DNA of 64,000 nt from Faecalibacter bovis (GTDB taxonomy: Bacteria; Bacteroidota; Bacteroidia; Flavobacteriales; Weeksellaceae), in NCBI RefSeq assembly GCF_017948305.1, contig NZ_CP072842.1, positions 2,238,501 to 2,302,500 on the forward strand. Direction: 5' to 3'. Below the pieces are notes generated by a model, which had not been told where the DNA came from, searched no databases, and saw only the letters and a program-made list of their open reading frames with translations. Made by a program: the position numbers and the translations under genes. Below, one piece after another: positions 27,262 through 35,769 of the stretch. Position 1 is the first letter of the stretch; each line of letters starts with the position of its first letter.

Positions 27262-28419
27262 ATGCCATTGTATCATGCTTTGGGGAATTTTCCTCAGAAA
27301 AGACATACGGTATTCAGAAAACCAAATGGGGATTTATACGCAGAAGAGTTAGTATCTACTCATGGTTTTTCGAGCACGTATTCTAATGTTTATCATTGTT
27401 ATCCGCCAACTTTGGTAAAGGAAATAAACGAACCATTTTCGGTTGAACCTAAAATCGCTCGCGCAAAACATTTAAAACACACTTCTTTAAAAGGATTTAA
27501 AGTAAAGCCAACAAAGGATTATATAGAATCTCGTGTACCAGTTTTAGTAAATAATGATTTACATATTTCATTGGCTGCTCCACAACAATCGATGACTGAT
27601 TATTTCTATAAAAATTCGATGGCTGATGAAGTTATTTTTATTCATGAAGGTTCTGGAATTTTAAAAACTGGATATGGTCAAATTCCTTTTGAATATGGTG
27701 ACTATTTGGTAATTCCGAGAGGAATTATTTATCAGCTTCATTTTAATGATGAGCATAATAGGTTATTTATTACAGAATCCTTTAGTCCGATTGAAACACC
27801 ACGTCGTTACAGAAATCATTTTGGTCAGTTAATGGAGCACGCGCCATTTTGTGAACGTGACATTAAACGTCCACAGGATTTAGAAACATTTGATGAGCAT
27901 GGTGATTTTAAAATCATGATAAAAAAAGAAGGATTAATTTATCCTTATGTTTATGGAACACATCCTTTCGATTTTGTAGGTTGGGATGGATATCATTATC
28001 CATGGGCATTTTCTATTCATAATTTCGAACCAATTACGGGACGTATTCATCAACCGCCTCCAGTTCACCAAACTTTTGAAGGTGCAGGTTTTGTAATTTG
28101 TAGTTTCGTTCCACGACTTTTTGATTATCATCCAAATGCGATTCCAGCACCATATAATCATAGTAATGTAGATTCTGATGAGATTTTATATTATGTGGAT
28201 GGAGATTTTATGTCTAGAAAATCTGTCGAAAAAGGTCAAATCACATTGCATCCAGCAGGAATTCCACATGGTCCACATCCAGGAACTGTGGAAAAATCGA
28301 TAGGAGCGAAGGAAACACATGAACTTGCTGTTATGATAGATCCTTTTAGACCTTTAATGCTAACTGAACAAGCGTTAGAATTAGAAGATCCAGATTATTA
28401 TAAATCATGGTTATATTAG
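27262..28419 (+). CDS. hmgA: Homogentisate 1,2-dioxygenase
   Basis: HmgA opens the homogentisate ring to maleylacetoacetate with Fe(II) and O2. The 385-residue cupin protein matches the bacterial family in length and has IFIHEGSGILKTGYG and EYGDYLVIPRGI (cupin core, about 120-155), the histidine-rich RIHQPPPVHQTFEG (about 258-271), and HPAGIPHGPHPG near residue 331. It is first in an operon with HPPD and is preceded by a consensus promoter and a structured leader. No maleylacetoacetate isomerase is in the window. Confidence 0.93.
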   Translation: MPLYHALGNFPQKRHTVFRKPNGDLYAEELVSTHGFSSTYSNVYHCYPPTLVKEINEPFSVEPKIARAKHLKHTSLKGFKVKPTKDYIESRVPVLVNNDLHISLAAPQQSMTDYFYKNSMADEVIFIHEGSGILKTGYGQIPFEYGDYLVIPRGIIYQLHFNDEHNRLFITESFSPIETPRRYRNHFGQLMEHAPFCERDIKRPQDLETFDEHGDFKIMIKKEGLIYPYVYGTHPFDFVGWDGYHYPWAFSIHNFEPITGRIHQPPPVHQTFEGAGFVICSFVPRLFDYHPNAIPAPYNHSNVDSDEILYYVDGDFMSRKSVEKGQITLHPAGIPHGPHPGTVEKSIGAKETHELAVMIDPFRPLMLTEQALELEDPDYYKSWLY

Positions 28420-28423
28420 ATTT

Positions 28424-28451
28424 GTTCTAAGTTCTAAGTTCTAAGTTCTAA
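28424..28451. repeat. Four tandem copies of GTTCTAA
   Basis: Four perfect, adjacent 7-mers lie immediately downstream of hmgA, in the 112-base gap before the HPPD gene. Confidence 0.9.
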
Positions 28452-28531
28452 ATGTATTTCTGATCTCTTTTCAGGATCTCAAAGATTAAAGAATTAAACC
28501 ATATTACAATTACAATAAAAACACACTATAA

Positions 28532-29662
28532 ATGAGCACACAAACATTTGCTGAAAAAATAGCACAAGCACAAGACTTTCTTCCTATTAATGGAACTGAT
28601 TATATTGAATTTTATGTAGGAAATGCAAAACAAGCTGCACATTACTACAAAACAGCTTTCGGTTACCAAGAAATTGCGTACGCTGGTCCAGAAACCGGAG
28701 TAAGAGATAGAGCATCATACGTTTTACAACAAGGAAAAATTCGTTTAGTTTTAACTTCAGGTTTAAAATCGGATTCGCCAATTTGTGAGCATGCAAAAAA
28801 ACACGGTGATGGAGTTAAAATTTTAGCACTTTGGGTAGATGATGCTTACGATGCATTTGAACAAACAACAAAACGTGGTGGAAAACCATATATGGAACCA
28901 ACTACAATTACTGATGAATTTGGTGAGGTAAAAATGGCTGGTATTTATACATATGGTGAAACTATACATATGTTTATTGAGCGTAAAAACTACAATGGTC
29001 CATTTATGCCTGGTTATGTTAAATCTGAATCTACTTATCAGCCGACTGATTGTGGTTTATTATATGTAGATCACTGTGTAGGAAATGTTGGTTGGAATAG
29101 AATGAACGAAACGGTACAATGGTACCAAGATGTAATGGGATTTGTAAACATTTTATCCTTTGATGACAAACAAATTAATACTGAATATTCAGCTTTAATG
29201 TCTAAAGTAATGTCTAATGGAAATGGTTTTTCAAAATTCCCAATTAATGAACCAGCTGAAGGTAAAAAGAAATCACAAGTTGAGGAATATTTAGATTTTT
29301 ACGAAGGAGAAGGTGTACAACATATTGCAGTTGCGACAAAAGATATTATCAAAACTGTAACTGAATTAAAATCGCGCGGGGTTGAGTTTTTATCTGCGCC
29401 ACCAGAAGCATACTATGATATGATTCCAGATCGCGTAGGTGAAATTGATGAAGACATCAAAAAATTACAAGAATTAGGAATCTTAGTAGATTGTGATGAG
29501 GAAGGTTATTTATTACAAATTTTTACTAAACCAGTTGAAGATCGTCCAACATTATTTTATGAAATAATCGAACGTCATGGAGCTCAATCTTTCGGAGCTG
29601 GTAATTTTAAAGCTTTGTTTGAAGCATTGGAAAGAGAACAAGCTAAACGAGGAAACTTATAA
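28532..29662 (+). CDS. hppD: 4-Hydroxyphenylpyruvate dioxygenase
   Basis: HPPD converts 4-hydroxyphenylpyruvate to homogentisate with Fe(II). The 376-residue protein has two glyoxalase/VOC-fold domains. The C-terminal one carries the iron ligands: His in YVDHCVGNV (about 180-188), His in GVQHIAVAT (about 267-275) and Glu in LFYEIIERHG (about 344-353), beside the conserved FGAGNFKALFEALE tail. It follows hmgA on the same strand with no terminator between, so both are likely one operon. Its product is the HmgA substrate. Confidence 0.95.
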   Translation: MSTQTFAEKIAQAQDFLPINGTDYIEFYVGNAKQAAHYYKTAFGYQEIAYAGPETGVRDRASYVLQQGKIRLVLTSGLKSDSPICEHAKKHGDGVKILALWVDDAYDAFEQTTKRGGKPYMEPTTITDEFGEVKMAGIYTYGETIHMFIERKNYNGPFMPGYVKSESTYQPTDCGLLYVDHCVGNVGWNRMNETVQWYQDVMGFVNILSFDDKQINTEYSALMSKVMSNGNGFSKFPINEPAEGKKKSQVEEYLDFYEGEGVQHIAVATKDIIKTVTELKSRGVEFLSAPPEAYYDMIPDRVGEIDEDIKKLQELGILVDCDEEGYLLQIFTKPVEDRPTLFYEIIERHGAQSFGAGNFKALFEALEREQAKRGNL

Positions 29663-29690
29663 TAATACATACAGTAATTTTTTGATTTTT

Positions 29691-29727
29691 AAAGCCGTCA
29701 AATTCATTAACGAATTTAGCGGTTTTT
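29691..29727 (+). terminator. Terminator after the HPPD gene
   Basis: Imperfect stem of about 14 pairs (29691-29705 with 29712-29726, one mismatch) followed by six T. Confidence 0.75.
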
Positions 29728-29899
29728 TATTTATATATTCTTTAAAAATAAAGTTTGAAATTAATTACAATTTGGTTCGAATTTTGACTAGAATAATTTT
29801 CTGAAATTTAAATAATAAGTCTACATTTTTTAGGGTAACTAAATTCAGTGACAAAATAAAATAGCTAAAATAGTGATTTACATTAGTTAAAGTGATTTG

Positions 29900-29907
29900 T
29901 AAATTTG
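29900..29907 (+). promoter_or_regulatory. -7 element of the curli operon promoter
   Basis: TAAATTTG lies 28 bases before the curlin ATG. A TTTA at 29877-29880 is 19 bases upstream, a near-consensus -33 element, so the promoter may need an activator. Confidence 0.5.
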
Positions 29908-29935
29908 GAATATTAATTAATCAAATACTTAAATT

Positions 29936-31153
29936 ATGAAAAAAATCACTTTATCTTTATTTGTAGCATTCGCATCGAGTGTTGCATTTGGGCAGTACAA
30001 TCAAGACACAACTGTTCAGTTAGGAAATTCAAACGTAGCTCTTGTTGATCAAGAAGGAGTTCGAAATACTAACAAAATTTTACAAGTTGGTACTTCTGAT
30101 GTTGTTATTATTAACCAATCTGGTTTCTACAACGATAATACTACAACAAGTTTAGGATCATATAATATATCTACAGTTGATCAAGTAGGTGTTTCAAATG
30201 AGAATTCAACATATCAAGTTGGACTAGCAAATAATGGAGATGTTGACCAAATGGGAGTAAATAACATGTCTAATCAAGTTCAATTAGGAATGTTTAATTC
30301 AGCTGAAAATTTCCAAATGGGTAATTCAAATGCTTCGAATCAATTCCAAATGGGTAATTCTAACAGTGCAACTTCTGGTCAATTAGGTAACAGTAATACT
30401 TCTGGTCAATTCCAAATGGGTGATAGTAATAATGCTATGAATATCCAAATGGGAGATAGTAATTCTAATTCTCAAACACAATCAGGTAATAACAATTTTG
30501 CTTTAAATAATCAAGATGGTTATTACAATTCATCAGAACAATTACAAGTAGGGAATTATAACTTAGCTTTTAATAATCAATCTGGTTGGGTGAATTCATC
30601 TGAACAAACACAATTAGGGAATATGAATATAGCTTCAAGTAATCAATCTGGTTGGTTAAATTCATCAGATCAATTACAAGTTGGTAATATGAACATGGCT
30701 ATGAATTCTCAAGATGGTAACTTTAATTCAGCTAACCAAATTCAATTTGGAAACGCTAATAGTGCATCTAATGATCAAGATGGAGATAACAATGAAACTT
30801 TACAAGTTCAGTTAGGTAACATGAATGATGCAGAAGTTACTCAGGTTGGACTTAGTAATTTTGCTTACCAATATCAATCAGGTAACAACAATAGTGCAAC
30901 ATCAACTCAATTAGGTCAATCAAATCTTTCAATTCAAACGCAAACTGGATACGGTAACAACGCTGACGGAATGCAAATAGGATCGAATAACATGATTTTA
31001 CAAACACAAAATGGAATGTCTAATACAGCTTTAGATGTACAATTTGGTGTTGGTAATGCAGCAATCGTTACTCAAAATGGATTAGGTCACAGCCACAACG
31101 GATTACAAGTTGGATCTAATAACCTTGCGATAGTAAATCAATCAAATTTTTAA
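29936..31153 (+). CDS. Curlin-repeat protein, probable major amyloid subunit (CsgA-like)
   Basis: The 405-residue secreted protein has a signal peptide (cleaved after SVAFG, near residue 19) and then about 17 repeats of about 22 residues following x(4)QxGxxNxAxxxQxGxxNx, the curlin consensus. E. coli CsgA has five. The repeats should stack as a beta-solenoid with Gln/Asn ladders and polymerise outside the cell. Nearly the whole mature protein is repeat, low in charge and rich in Asn, Gln, Ser and Gly. It heads an operon with secretion genes csgE-F-G. Confidence 0.9.
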   Translation: MKKITLSLFVAFASSVAFGQYNQDTTVQLGNSNVALVDQEGVRNTNKILQVGTSDVVIINQSGFYNDNTTTSLGSYNISTVDQVGVSNENSTYQVGLANNGDVDQMGVNNMSNQVQLGMFNSAENFQMGNSNASNQFQMGNSNSATSGQLGNSNTSGQFQMGDSNNAMNIQMGDSNSNSQTQSGNNNFALNNQDGYYNSSEQLQVGNYNLAFNNQSGWVNSSEQTQLGNMNIASSNQSGWLNSSDQLQVGNMNMAMNSQDGNFNSANQIQFGNANSASNDQDGDNNETLQVQLGNMNDAEVTQVGLSNFAYQYQSGNNNSATSTQLGQSNLSIQTQTGYGNNADGMQIGSNNMILQTQNGMSNTALDVQFGVGNAAIVTQNGLGHSHNGLQVGSNNLAIVNQSNF

Positions 31154-31165
31154 TAGTTTTTGAAA

Positions 31166-31198
31166 ATAAGAGGAGGGAAATTGCTTCCTTCCTCTTAT
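31166..31198 (+). terminator. Intercistronic stem-loop between the two curlin genes
   Basis: A 14-bp continuous stem with one G-U pair (31166-31179 with 31185-31198) and a five-base loop begins 12 bases after the major curlin stop. Only ATATTTTATATG follows, so it is probably a leaky terminator or an RNA-stabilising hairpin. It ends eight bases before the next ATG. Confidence 0.7.
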
Positions 31199-31205
31199 AT
31201 TTTAT

Positions 31206-31583
31206 ATGAAAATTATGAAAGAAATTTTTTTTATAATTTCATTTGTAATTCATCAAGTAATTTTTAGTCAAGATTTTAATTCAATCAATTCTAACAATGT
31301 AATTGCCTATTTTTCAGAAAATAATTCCAATGCAACATACGTACAGCATGGTGATGATAACTATCTTAATTTATTAATGAAAAATACATCTATTGAAATC
31401 ATCCAACTTGGAAATAATAATGTGGTAAACTATGTTGGTGTAAACCAGCAAAACCACAATATTCAAGTAAATACATTTGGAAATAATAATAGTATTCAGA
31501 TTCTAGGTTCTAATTCTATATCAAATGGGATGTCAGTTGAAGTGATTGGTAATAATAAAGTTGTACAAATCATTAATAGGTAA
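31206..31583 (+). CDS. Minor curlin-like protein (CsgB-like candidate nucleator)
   Basis: This 125-residue protein has a signal peptide (cleaved near residue 22, VIFSQ) and about four degenerate curlin-like repeats (YVQHGDDNYLNLLM, IIQLGNNNVVNYVG, VNTFGNNNSIQILG, VEVIGNNKVVQIINR). The shortness, degeneracy and position directly after the major curlin fit a nucleator or minor subunit, as CsgB is in enterobacteria. ATG 31215 is an alternative start three codons in. The nucleator role is inference. Confidence 0.78.
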   Translation: MKIMKEIFFIISFVIHQVIFSQDFNSINSNNVIAYFSENNSNATYVQHGDDNYLNLLMKNTSIEIIQLGNNNVVNYVGVNQQNHNIQVNTFGNNNSIQILGSNSISNGMSVEVIGNNKVVQIINR

Positions 31584-31593
31584 ATTATTGAAT

Positions 31594-32325
31594 ATGAGAA
31601 ATTATCTTTTCACTATAATTTTTTTGTCAGTTTACTTTCTTCAAGCCCAATCATTAAAACCCTCAATTGAAATCAATTCTGTTGAAAATATGGTATCATT
31701 AAAAGGTGTGATACTCAATAATGAAGAAATTATACATGATTTAAATTTTTTGTTAATCACTATCAAAAAAGGAAAGAGTAATAATTTGTCAAATCAAAAA
31801 CAAGAAGGAAGATTTGTGGTAGAGCCAAATCAAAAAAAGGAACTATCTGAAATAAAAATGAATCTGTCTCCTGGAGATGAATTAAAATCATACCTCTTTA
31901 TTCGTGATGAATTAAATAACAGTTTAATTGCAAAAGATTCAATTTTCTTACAATACGATGGCAATGATATTAAGTTAAATCAATACACAAACCAACCTGT
32001 ACAAATTAAAACGAATGAATTTATACTAAGAGGTTTAGTAGTTGATCAAACTAAAACAAAAGGCGGAAGAGATTTCTTTGATTTATTTTATTCTAAATAT
32101 AATTTATTAAGCGAAAAATTCCCTTTTGTTACGACTATCACCGAAGTTCCAGGTATTGGTAGAAATTCAATCATTCAAATCGAAGATGCTGATAAAATTT
32201 TATACAGTTTTAGGGTAACTCCTAATGAAGATTTTTTAGTGTCACAAGTAGAATTTACTTTAAGAAGATTAAATCAATATTACAATGAAATTAAATTTAT
32301 AAAGGATCAAATATCAGCTCCTTAA
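31594..32325 (+). CDS. csgE: CsgE-family curli secretion factor with N-terminal CsgH-like extension
   Basis: The C-terminal about 110 residues are CsgE-like (FILRGLVVDQTKTKGGRDFFDLFY, then DKILYSFRVTPNED and VEFTLRRLNQYY), the periplasmic adaptor that caps CsgG and delivers curlin. The N-terminal about 115 residues after the signal peptide (cleaved near YFLQAQ) form a beta-rich domain with GRFVVEPNQKKELSEIKMNL and SPGDELKSYLFIRD, resembling the CsgC/CsgH curli-assembly inhibitor fold. E. coli CsgE is about 129 residues, this one 243. ATG 31594 avoids overlap with the minor curlin gene. Confidence 0.85.
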   Translation: MRNYLFTIIFLSVYFLQAQSLKPSIEINSVENMVSLKGVILNNEEIIHDLNFLLITIKKGKSNNLSNQKQEGRFVVEPNQKKELSEIKMNLSPGDELKSYLFIRDELNNSLIAKDSIFLQYDGNDIKLNQYTNQPVQIKTNEFILRGLVVDQTKTKGGRDFFDLFYSKYNLLSEKFPFVTTITEVPGIGRNSIIQIEDADKILYSFRVTPNEDFLVSQVEFTLRRLNQYYNEIKFIKDQISAP

Positions 32326-32344
32326 AACATTAAACTAACTAATT

Positions 32345-32758
32345 ATGAGAACCGTTTTATTACTTACATTTCTCTGTACCTCCTTTAGTTTTGCCTTTTC
32401 TCAGCAAATGGTGTATAAACCGATAAATTCTAGTTTCGGGGGAGATACATACAACTACAATTGGTTGTTAAATTCAGCTAATGCTCAGAATCAATTCAAA
32501 GTAAGCATGAATTATGGCAATCTTAATCAAAACTCACCGATTGGAAGTTTTCAAGATAATCTTAATAGGCAATTATTAAATAATATATCTAACGGATTAT
32601 TTGGGAATAACTACGATCAAACCACAATGCAACCCGGCGTTTATAATCTTGGTTCTTTGAATGTATCTATTTCAGAATACTATGGCGGATTGAATATCGT
32701 GATCATTGATATCAAAACCGGAGAACAGACAAATATAAATTTGCCGAATTCTTATTAA
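32345..32758 (+). CDS. csgF: Curli assembly component CsgF
   Basis: CsgF sits at the outer-membrane CsgG pore and links the nucleator to the surface. The 137-residue protein has a signal peptide (cleaved near residue 20, AFSQ) and then the CsgF signature in the mature N-terminus: QMVYKPINSSFGG and NYNWLLNSANAQNQF. In E. coli this N-terminus inserts into the CsgG constriction. The C-terminal half is a small beta domain. It lies 19 bases after csgE and 24 before csgG. Confidence 0.92.
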   Translation: MRTVLLLTFLCTSFSFAFSQQMVYKPINSSFGGDTYNYNWLLNSANAQNQFKVSMNYGNLNQNSPIGSFQDNLNRQLLNNISNGLFGNNYDQTTMQPGVYNLGSLNVSISEYYGGLNIVIIDIKTGEQTNINLPNSY

Positions 32759-32782
32759 AATTTTAAAGTAAAATTAGACAAA

Positions 32783-34198
32783 ATGTACAAACTAATATGT
32801 AACCGACCAAAAATACATTTTTCTCTTTTGATTTTACTTTTAATAGTTTTTAATAGTTGTAGTGCATTAATGAATGCTCCTACAGACAAAGAAATTTCAA
32901 CTTTAGGTGAAGTAACTCCTTATACTCAAAAATTAAAATCACTTCCATTACCAAATGAAAAGGTAGTTGTTGCGGTTTATAAATTTAAAGATCAGACCGG
33001 TCAATATAAACCGTCTGAATATAATGCTAATTGGAGTACAGCTATACCTCAAGGGACAACATCTATATTATTAAAAGCTTTAGAAGATTCAAGATGGTTT
33101 ACAACCATTGAAAGAGAAAATATAAGTGATTTGTTAAATGAAAGACAAATCATAAAATCAACGAGACAAGAATATGCTGCCTTTCAATCACCAGAAGAGC
33201 AAAAATTAACAAACCAAATTTTACCACCCTTATTATTCGCAGGAATTATCATAGAAGGAGGAATCGTTTCTTACGATTCTAACATCATGACAGGTGGAGC
33301 AGGTGCGAGATATTTTGGTGTTGGAGGAAGTACTGAATATAGACAAGACAGAATTTCTGTTTATTTAAGAGCTGTTTCTACAAACAATGGAAAAATCTTA
33401 AAAACTGTATATACTTCAAAAACAATTTTATCACAATCGATGAATGGAAGTTTCTTCCGATACATTGATTTGGAAAGATTATTAGAAGCTGAAGTAGGTG
33501 TTACTAAAAATGAACCAGTTCACCTGGCAGTAAAAGAGGCTATTGAAAAAGCAGTTTATGATCTGATTTTAGAAGGATCTAAAGAAAATTTATGGAGTGT
33601 TTCTAAAAATCACAAAGAAGATTTTGATAAGCTAATTGTTGCAGCTGAAAAAGAAGACTCAATAAATAATTTTAGAGTAGATAACAGAATTTTAACGCCT
33701 AAAAGAGGTAAATATTCTGTTTATGGTAGTTTAAATGGCCATAATATAAAGGGTGATTACACTGAAAGTGAAATTAAAACTGGTTTTAAACTTGGTACAA
33801 AATTTTTTATTTCAAAGAATATCAATTTTGATGCATCCTTTTCAAATTTTAGTTTAGAGAACAAAAATATATTTTATCAGAAATTCAATGCAATGGATTT
33901 GAATTTAGAATATATTTTTTTACCAGAGGATACTTTTTCACCATTTGTTTATAGTGGTGTAGGTTTAATTACTCCCCAGAAAACAGGTAGTGATTATAGA
34001 GGAAAAGTAAATGTTGGTGCCGGATTTGAATTTTTACCAAAATCCTTTATAGGAATTCGTATTCATGGTGAATATGATTTTGGTTTGAACGATGATTGGG
34101 ATAACTATGTTGGTGGTAAACGTAAAGACAGCCAAATTGTATTTGGAGTCGGAGTTAACTTTTATTTTGGTAAAAATAATCTAAACAAGATTTATTGA
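32783..34198 (+). CDS. csgG: Curli secretion lipoprotein CsgG with C-terminal beta-barrel-like domain
   Basis: The N-terminal part is CsgG: lipobox-like VFNSCSALMNAP (Cys near residue 26), VAVYKFKDQTGQYKP, WFTTIERENISDLLNERQII and RYFGVGGSTEYRQDRISVYLRAVST, which builds the nonameric outer-membrane pore. E. coli CsgG ends at about 277 residues; this chain runs to 471. Residues about 305-471 look like an eight-strand outer-membrane barrel (KYSVYGSLNGH, GFKLGTKFFISKNINFDASFS, ending VFGVGVNFYFGKNN). Fusion of pore and barrel might anchor or gate the channel; that is inference. Confidence 0.9.
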   Translation: MYKLICNRPKIHFSLLILLLIVFNSCSALMNAPTDKEISTLGEVTPYTQKLKSLPLPNEKVVVAVYKFKDQTGQYKPSEYNANWSTAIPQGTTSILLKALEDSRWFTTIERENISDLLNERQIIKSTRQEYAAFQSPEEQKLTNQILPPLLFAGIIIEGGIVSYDSNIMTGGAGARYFGVGGSTEYRQDRISVYLRAVSTNNGKILKTVYTSKTILSQSMNGSFFRYIDLERLLEAEVGVTKNEPVHLAVKEAIEKAVYDLILEGSKENLWSVSKNHKEDFDKLIVAAEKEDSINNFRVDNRILTPKRGKYSVYGSLNGHNIKGDYTESEIKTGFKLGTKFFISKNINFDASFSNFSLENKNIFYQKFNAMDLNLEYIFLPEDTFSPFVYSGVGLITPQKTGSDYRGKVNVGAGFEFLPKSFIGIRIHGEYDFGLNDDWDNYVGGKRKDSQIVFGVGVNFYFGKNNLNKIY

Positions 34199-34200
34199 TA

Positions 34201-35718
34201 ATGAAAAATATAATTTCAAAATATTTCTTTCTTTTGAATGTGTTCCTATTTAGTCTTTCATTTATACAATGTAGTGAAGATTACGTAGATGGTTCAGAGA
34301 AAGGCACAATAAAAGGCATTGTTGTAAAACATCAATCCAATGAGCCTTTAGCTAATGTAAAAATTACAACAGCTCCTACAACTGAGACAGTTTTTACTTC
34401 TGAAGATGGATCGTTTATTATTAAAAATGTTCCACTTGGAGATTATTCAGTCAAAGCTGAATTAAGAGGGTATTTGATGGAAATTCAAGGAGCGAATTTA
34501 GTAGATTATGGACAGGAAGTAGGTTTAGTCTTTGAAATGAAGGATGATAATTCCTTAAATAGTCCACCTAGTGTTCCTCAACTTTTAACACCAGCTGATA
34601 ATGCATCAGAATTAGGATTAAATGTTGAAGTTTCATGGAATTGTACAGATGCAGATAGTGATGAGTTGACATATAAACTTATTTTAAAAAATAATAAAAA
34701 TGATGAGGTTTTAACTTATGAAAATATAACTGAAAAATTCTTCACGTTCGAGAATTTAACTTTTGGTACAAGCTACTTTTGGCAAGTTATTGCTTCGGAT
34801 GGTATAAATGATGAAGTTTATAGTAACACGTTTAAATTTACTACGAGTTCAATTCCTCAGAATAGATTTCATTATGTAAAATTAGAAGGTAATAACCATG
34901 TGATCTATTCAAGTGATGAAACAGGTAATAATTTTAAGTTTACTCAAGAATCAGTTAATTCTCTAAGACCGCGAAAAAATAATTCAGCGAGTTTAGTTTC
35001 ATTCCTGAGAATGGTAGAAGGTAATATGCATTTATTTACAGCAAAACTGGATGGATCAGATTCTTTTAGAGTAACAGAAATTCCGTTAGCGGGATTTAAT
35101 AACAATGAAATTGATTACGCTTGGAGTGCAAATGGAAGTGAATTCCTTTATCCGAATTATAATAAACTTTATCGAGTTAATAAAGACGGAAGTGGAACTA
35201 ATCTAGTATATACAACTGATGATGGTAATTTTATTACAGAATGTGCATGGAGTTACGATGGTTCAAAAATTGTTTTAAAAACAAATAATATTGAAGGTTA
35301 TAATGTAAAAATTTACATGATTGATTTAATGGGAAATAAAATTAAAACAATCCTAGAAAATGTAAATGGAGCAGCTGGAGGTTTAGATATATCGGTAGAT
35401 GGTAGTAAAATTCTTTTTACGAGAGATATATCAGGATTTCAAAATCAATTTTATAGACAATTAAATACGCATATATTTATTTACGACTTAAATTCAGATA
35501 ATGTTGAGGATATATCTGATTTATCAAACATTCCTAGTGGATTTATAGATATTGACCCAAGGTTTTCTCCGAATGAAGCTGAAGTGATTTTTACTCAGAC
35601 TTCTAATGATGGAAGATCACAAAAAGATATCTATAAGGTATCCTTAAACGCAGACAATGATGGTAGACTTACTAGAACCCTACTATTTGAAAATGCATGG
35701 ATGCCAGATTGGGAATAG
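34201..35718 (+). CDS. Curli-operon lipoprotein with carboxypeptidase-like, FnIII and propeller domains
   Basis: The 505-residue protein has a lipoprotein-type signal (SFIQCSEDY, Cys near residue 24), a carboxypeptidase regulatory-like beta-sandwich (about 33-110, GTIKGIVVKHQSNEPLANVK), a fibronectin III-like domain (about 118-215, ending TSYFWQVIASDGIND) and a WD40/TolB-like propeller (about 220-505, with YAWSANGSEFLYPNYNKLYR and DPRFSPNEAEVIFTQ). The csgG stop is two bases before its ATG; an in-frame TTG at 34195 is less likely. It belongs to the curli transcript, and could hold curli at the surface. The precise role is unknown. Confidence 0.82.
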   Translation: MKNIISKYFFLLNVFLFSLSFIQCSEDYVDGSEKGTIKGIVVKHQSNEPLANVKITTAPTTETVFTSEDGSFIIKNVPLGDYSVKAELRGYLMEIQGANLVDYGQEVGLVFEMKDDNSLNSPPSVPQLLTPADNASELGLNVEVSWNCTDADSDELTYKLILKNNKNDEVLTYENITEKFFTFENLTFGTSYFWQVIASDGINDEVYSNTFKFTTSSIPQNRFHYVKLEGNNHVIYSSDETGNNFKFTQESVNSLRPRKNNSASLVSFLRMVEGNMHLFTAKLDGSDSFRVTEIPLAGFNNNEIDYAWSANGSEFLYPNYNKLYRVNKDGSGTNLVYTTDDGNFITECAWSYDGSKIVLKTNNIEGYNVKIYMIDLMGNKIKTILENVNGAAGGLDISVDGSKILFTRDISGFQNQFYRQLNTHIFIYDLNSDNVEDISDLSNIPSGFIDIDPRFSPNEAEVIFTQTSNDGRSQKDIYKVSLNADNDGRLTRTLLFENAWMPDWE

Positions 35719-35737
35719 GTTACATTATTAGTTAGTG

Positions 35738-35768
35738 ATCCCTTCAGTTTACTGAAGGGATTACATTT
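35738..35768. terminator. Bidirectional terminator ending the curli operon
   Basis: A perfect 11-bp stem (35738-35748 with 35751-35761) precedes a T-rich tract. It lies between the operon and the convergent regulator gene. Confidence 0.82.
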
Positions 35769-35769
35769 T

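Noticed and set aside
27143-27352. 69-codon ORF across the hmgA start
   Set aside because: It overlaps the hmgA start in another frame and crosses the structured leader; the hmgA frame and the 27094 leader ORF fit the promoter better.
29980-31150. Regular DNA repeats suggestive of a CRISPR array or satellite
   Set aside because: The periodicity is the 66-base coding unit of curlin repeats in one open frame; there are no identical repeats with unique spacers.
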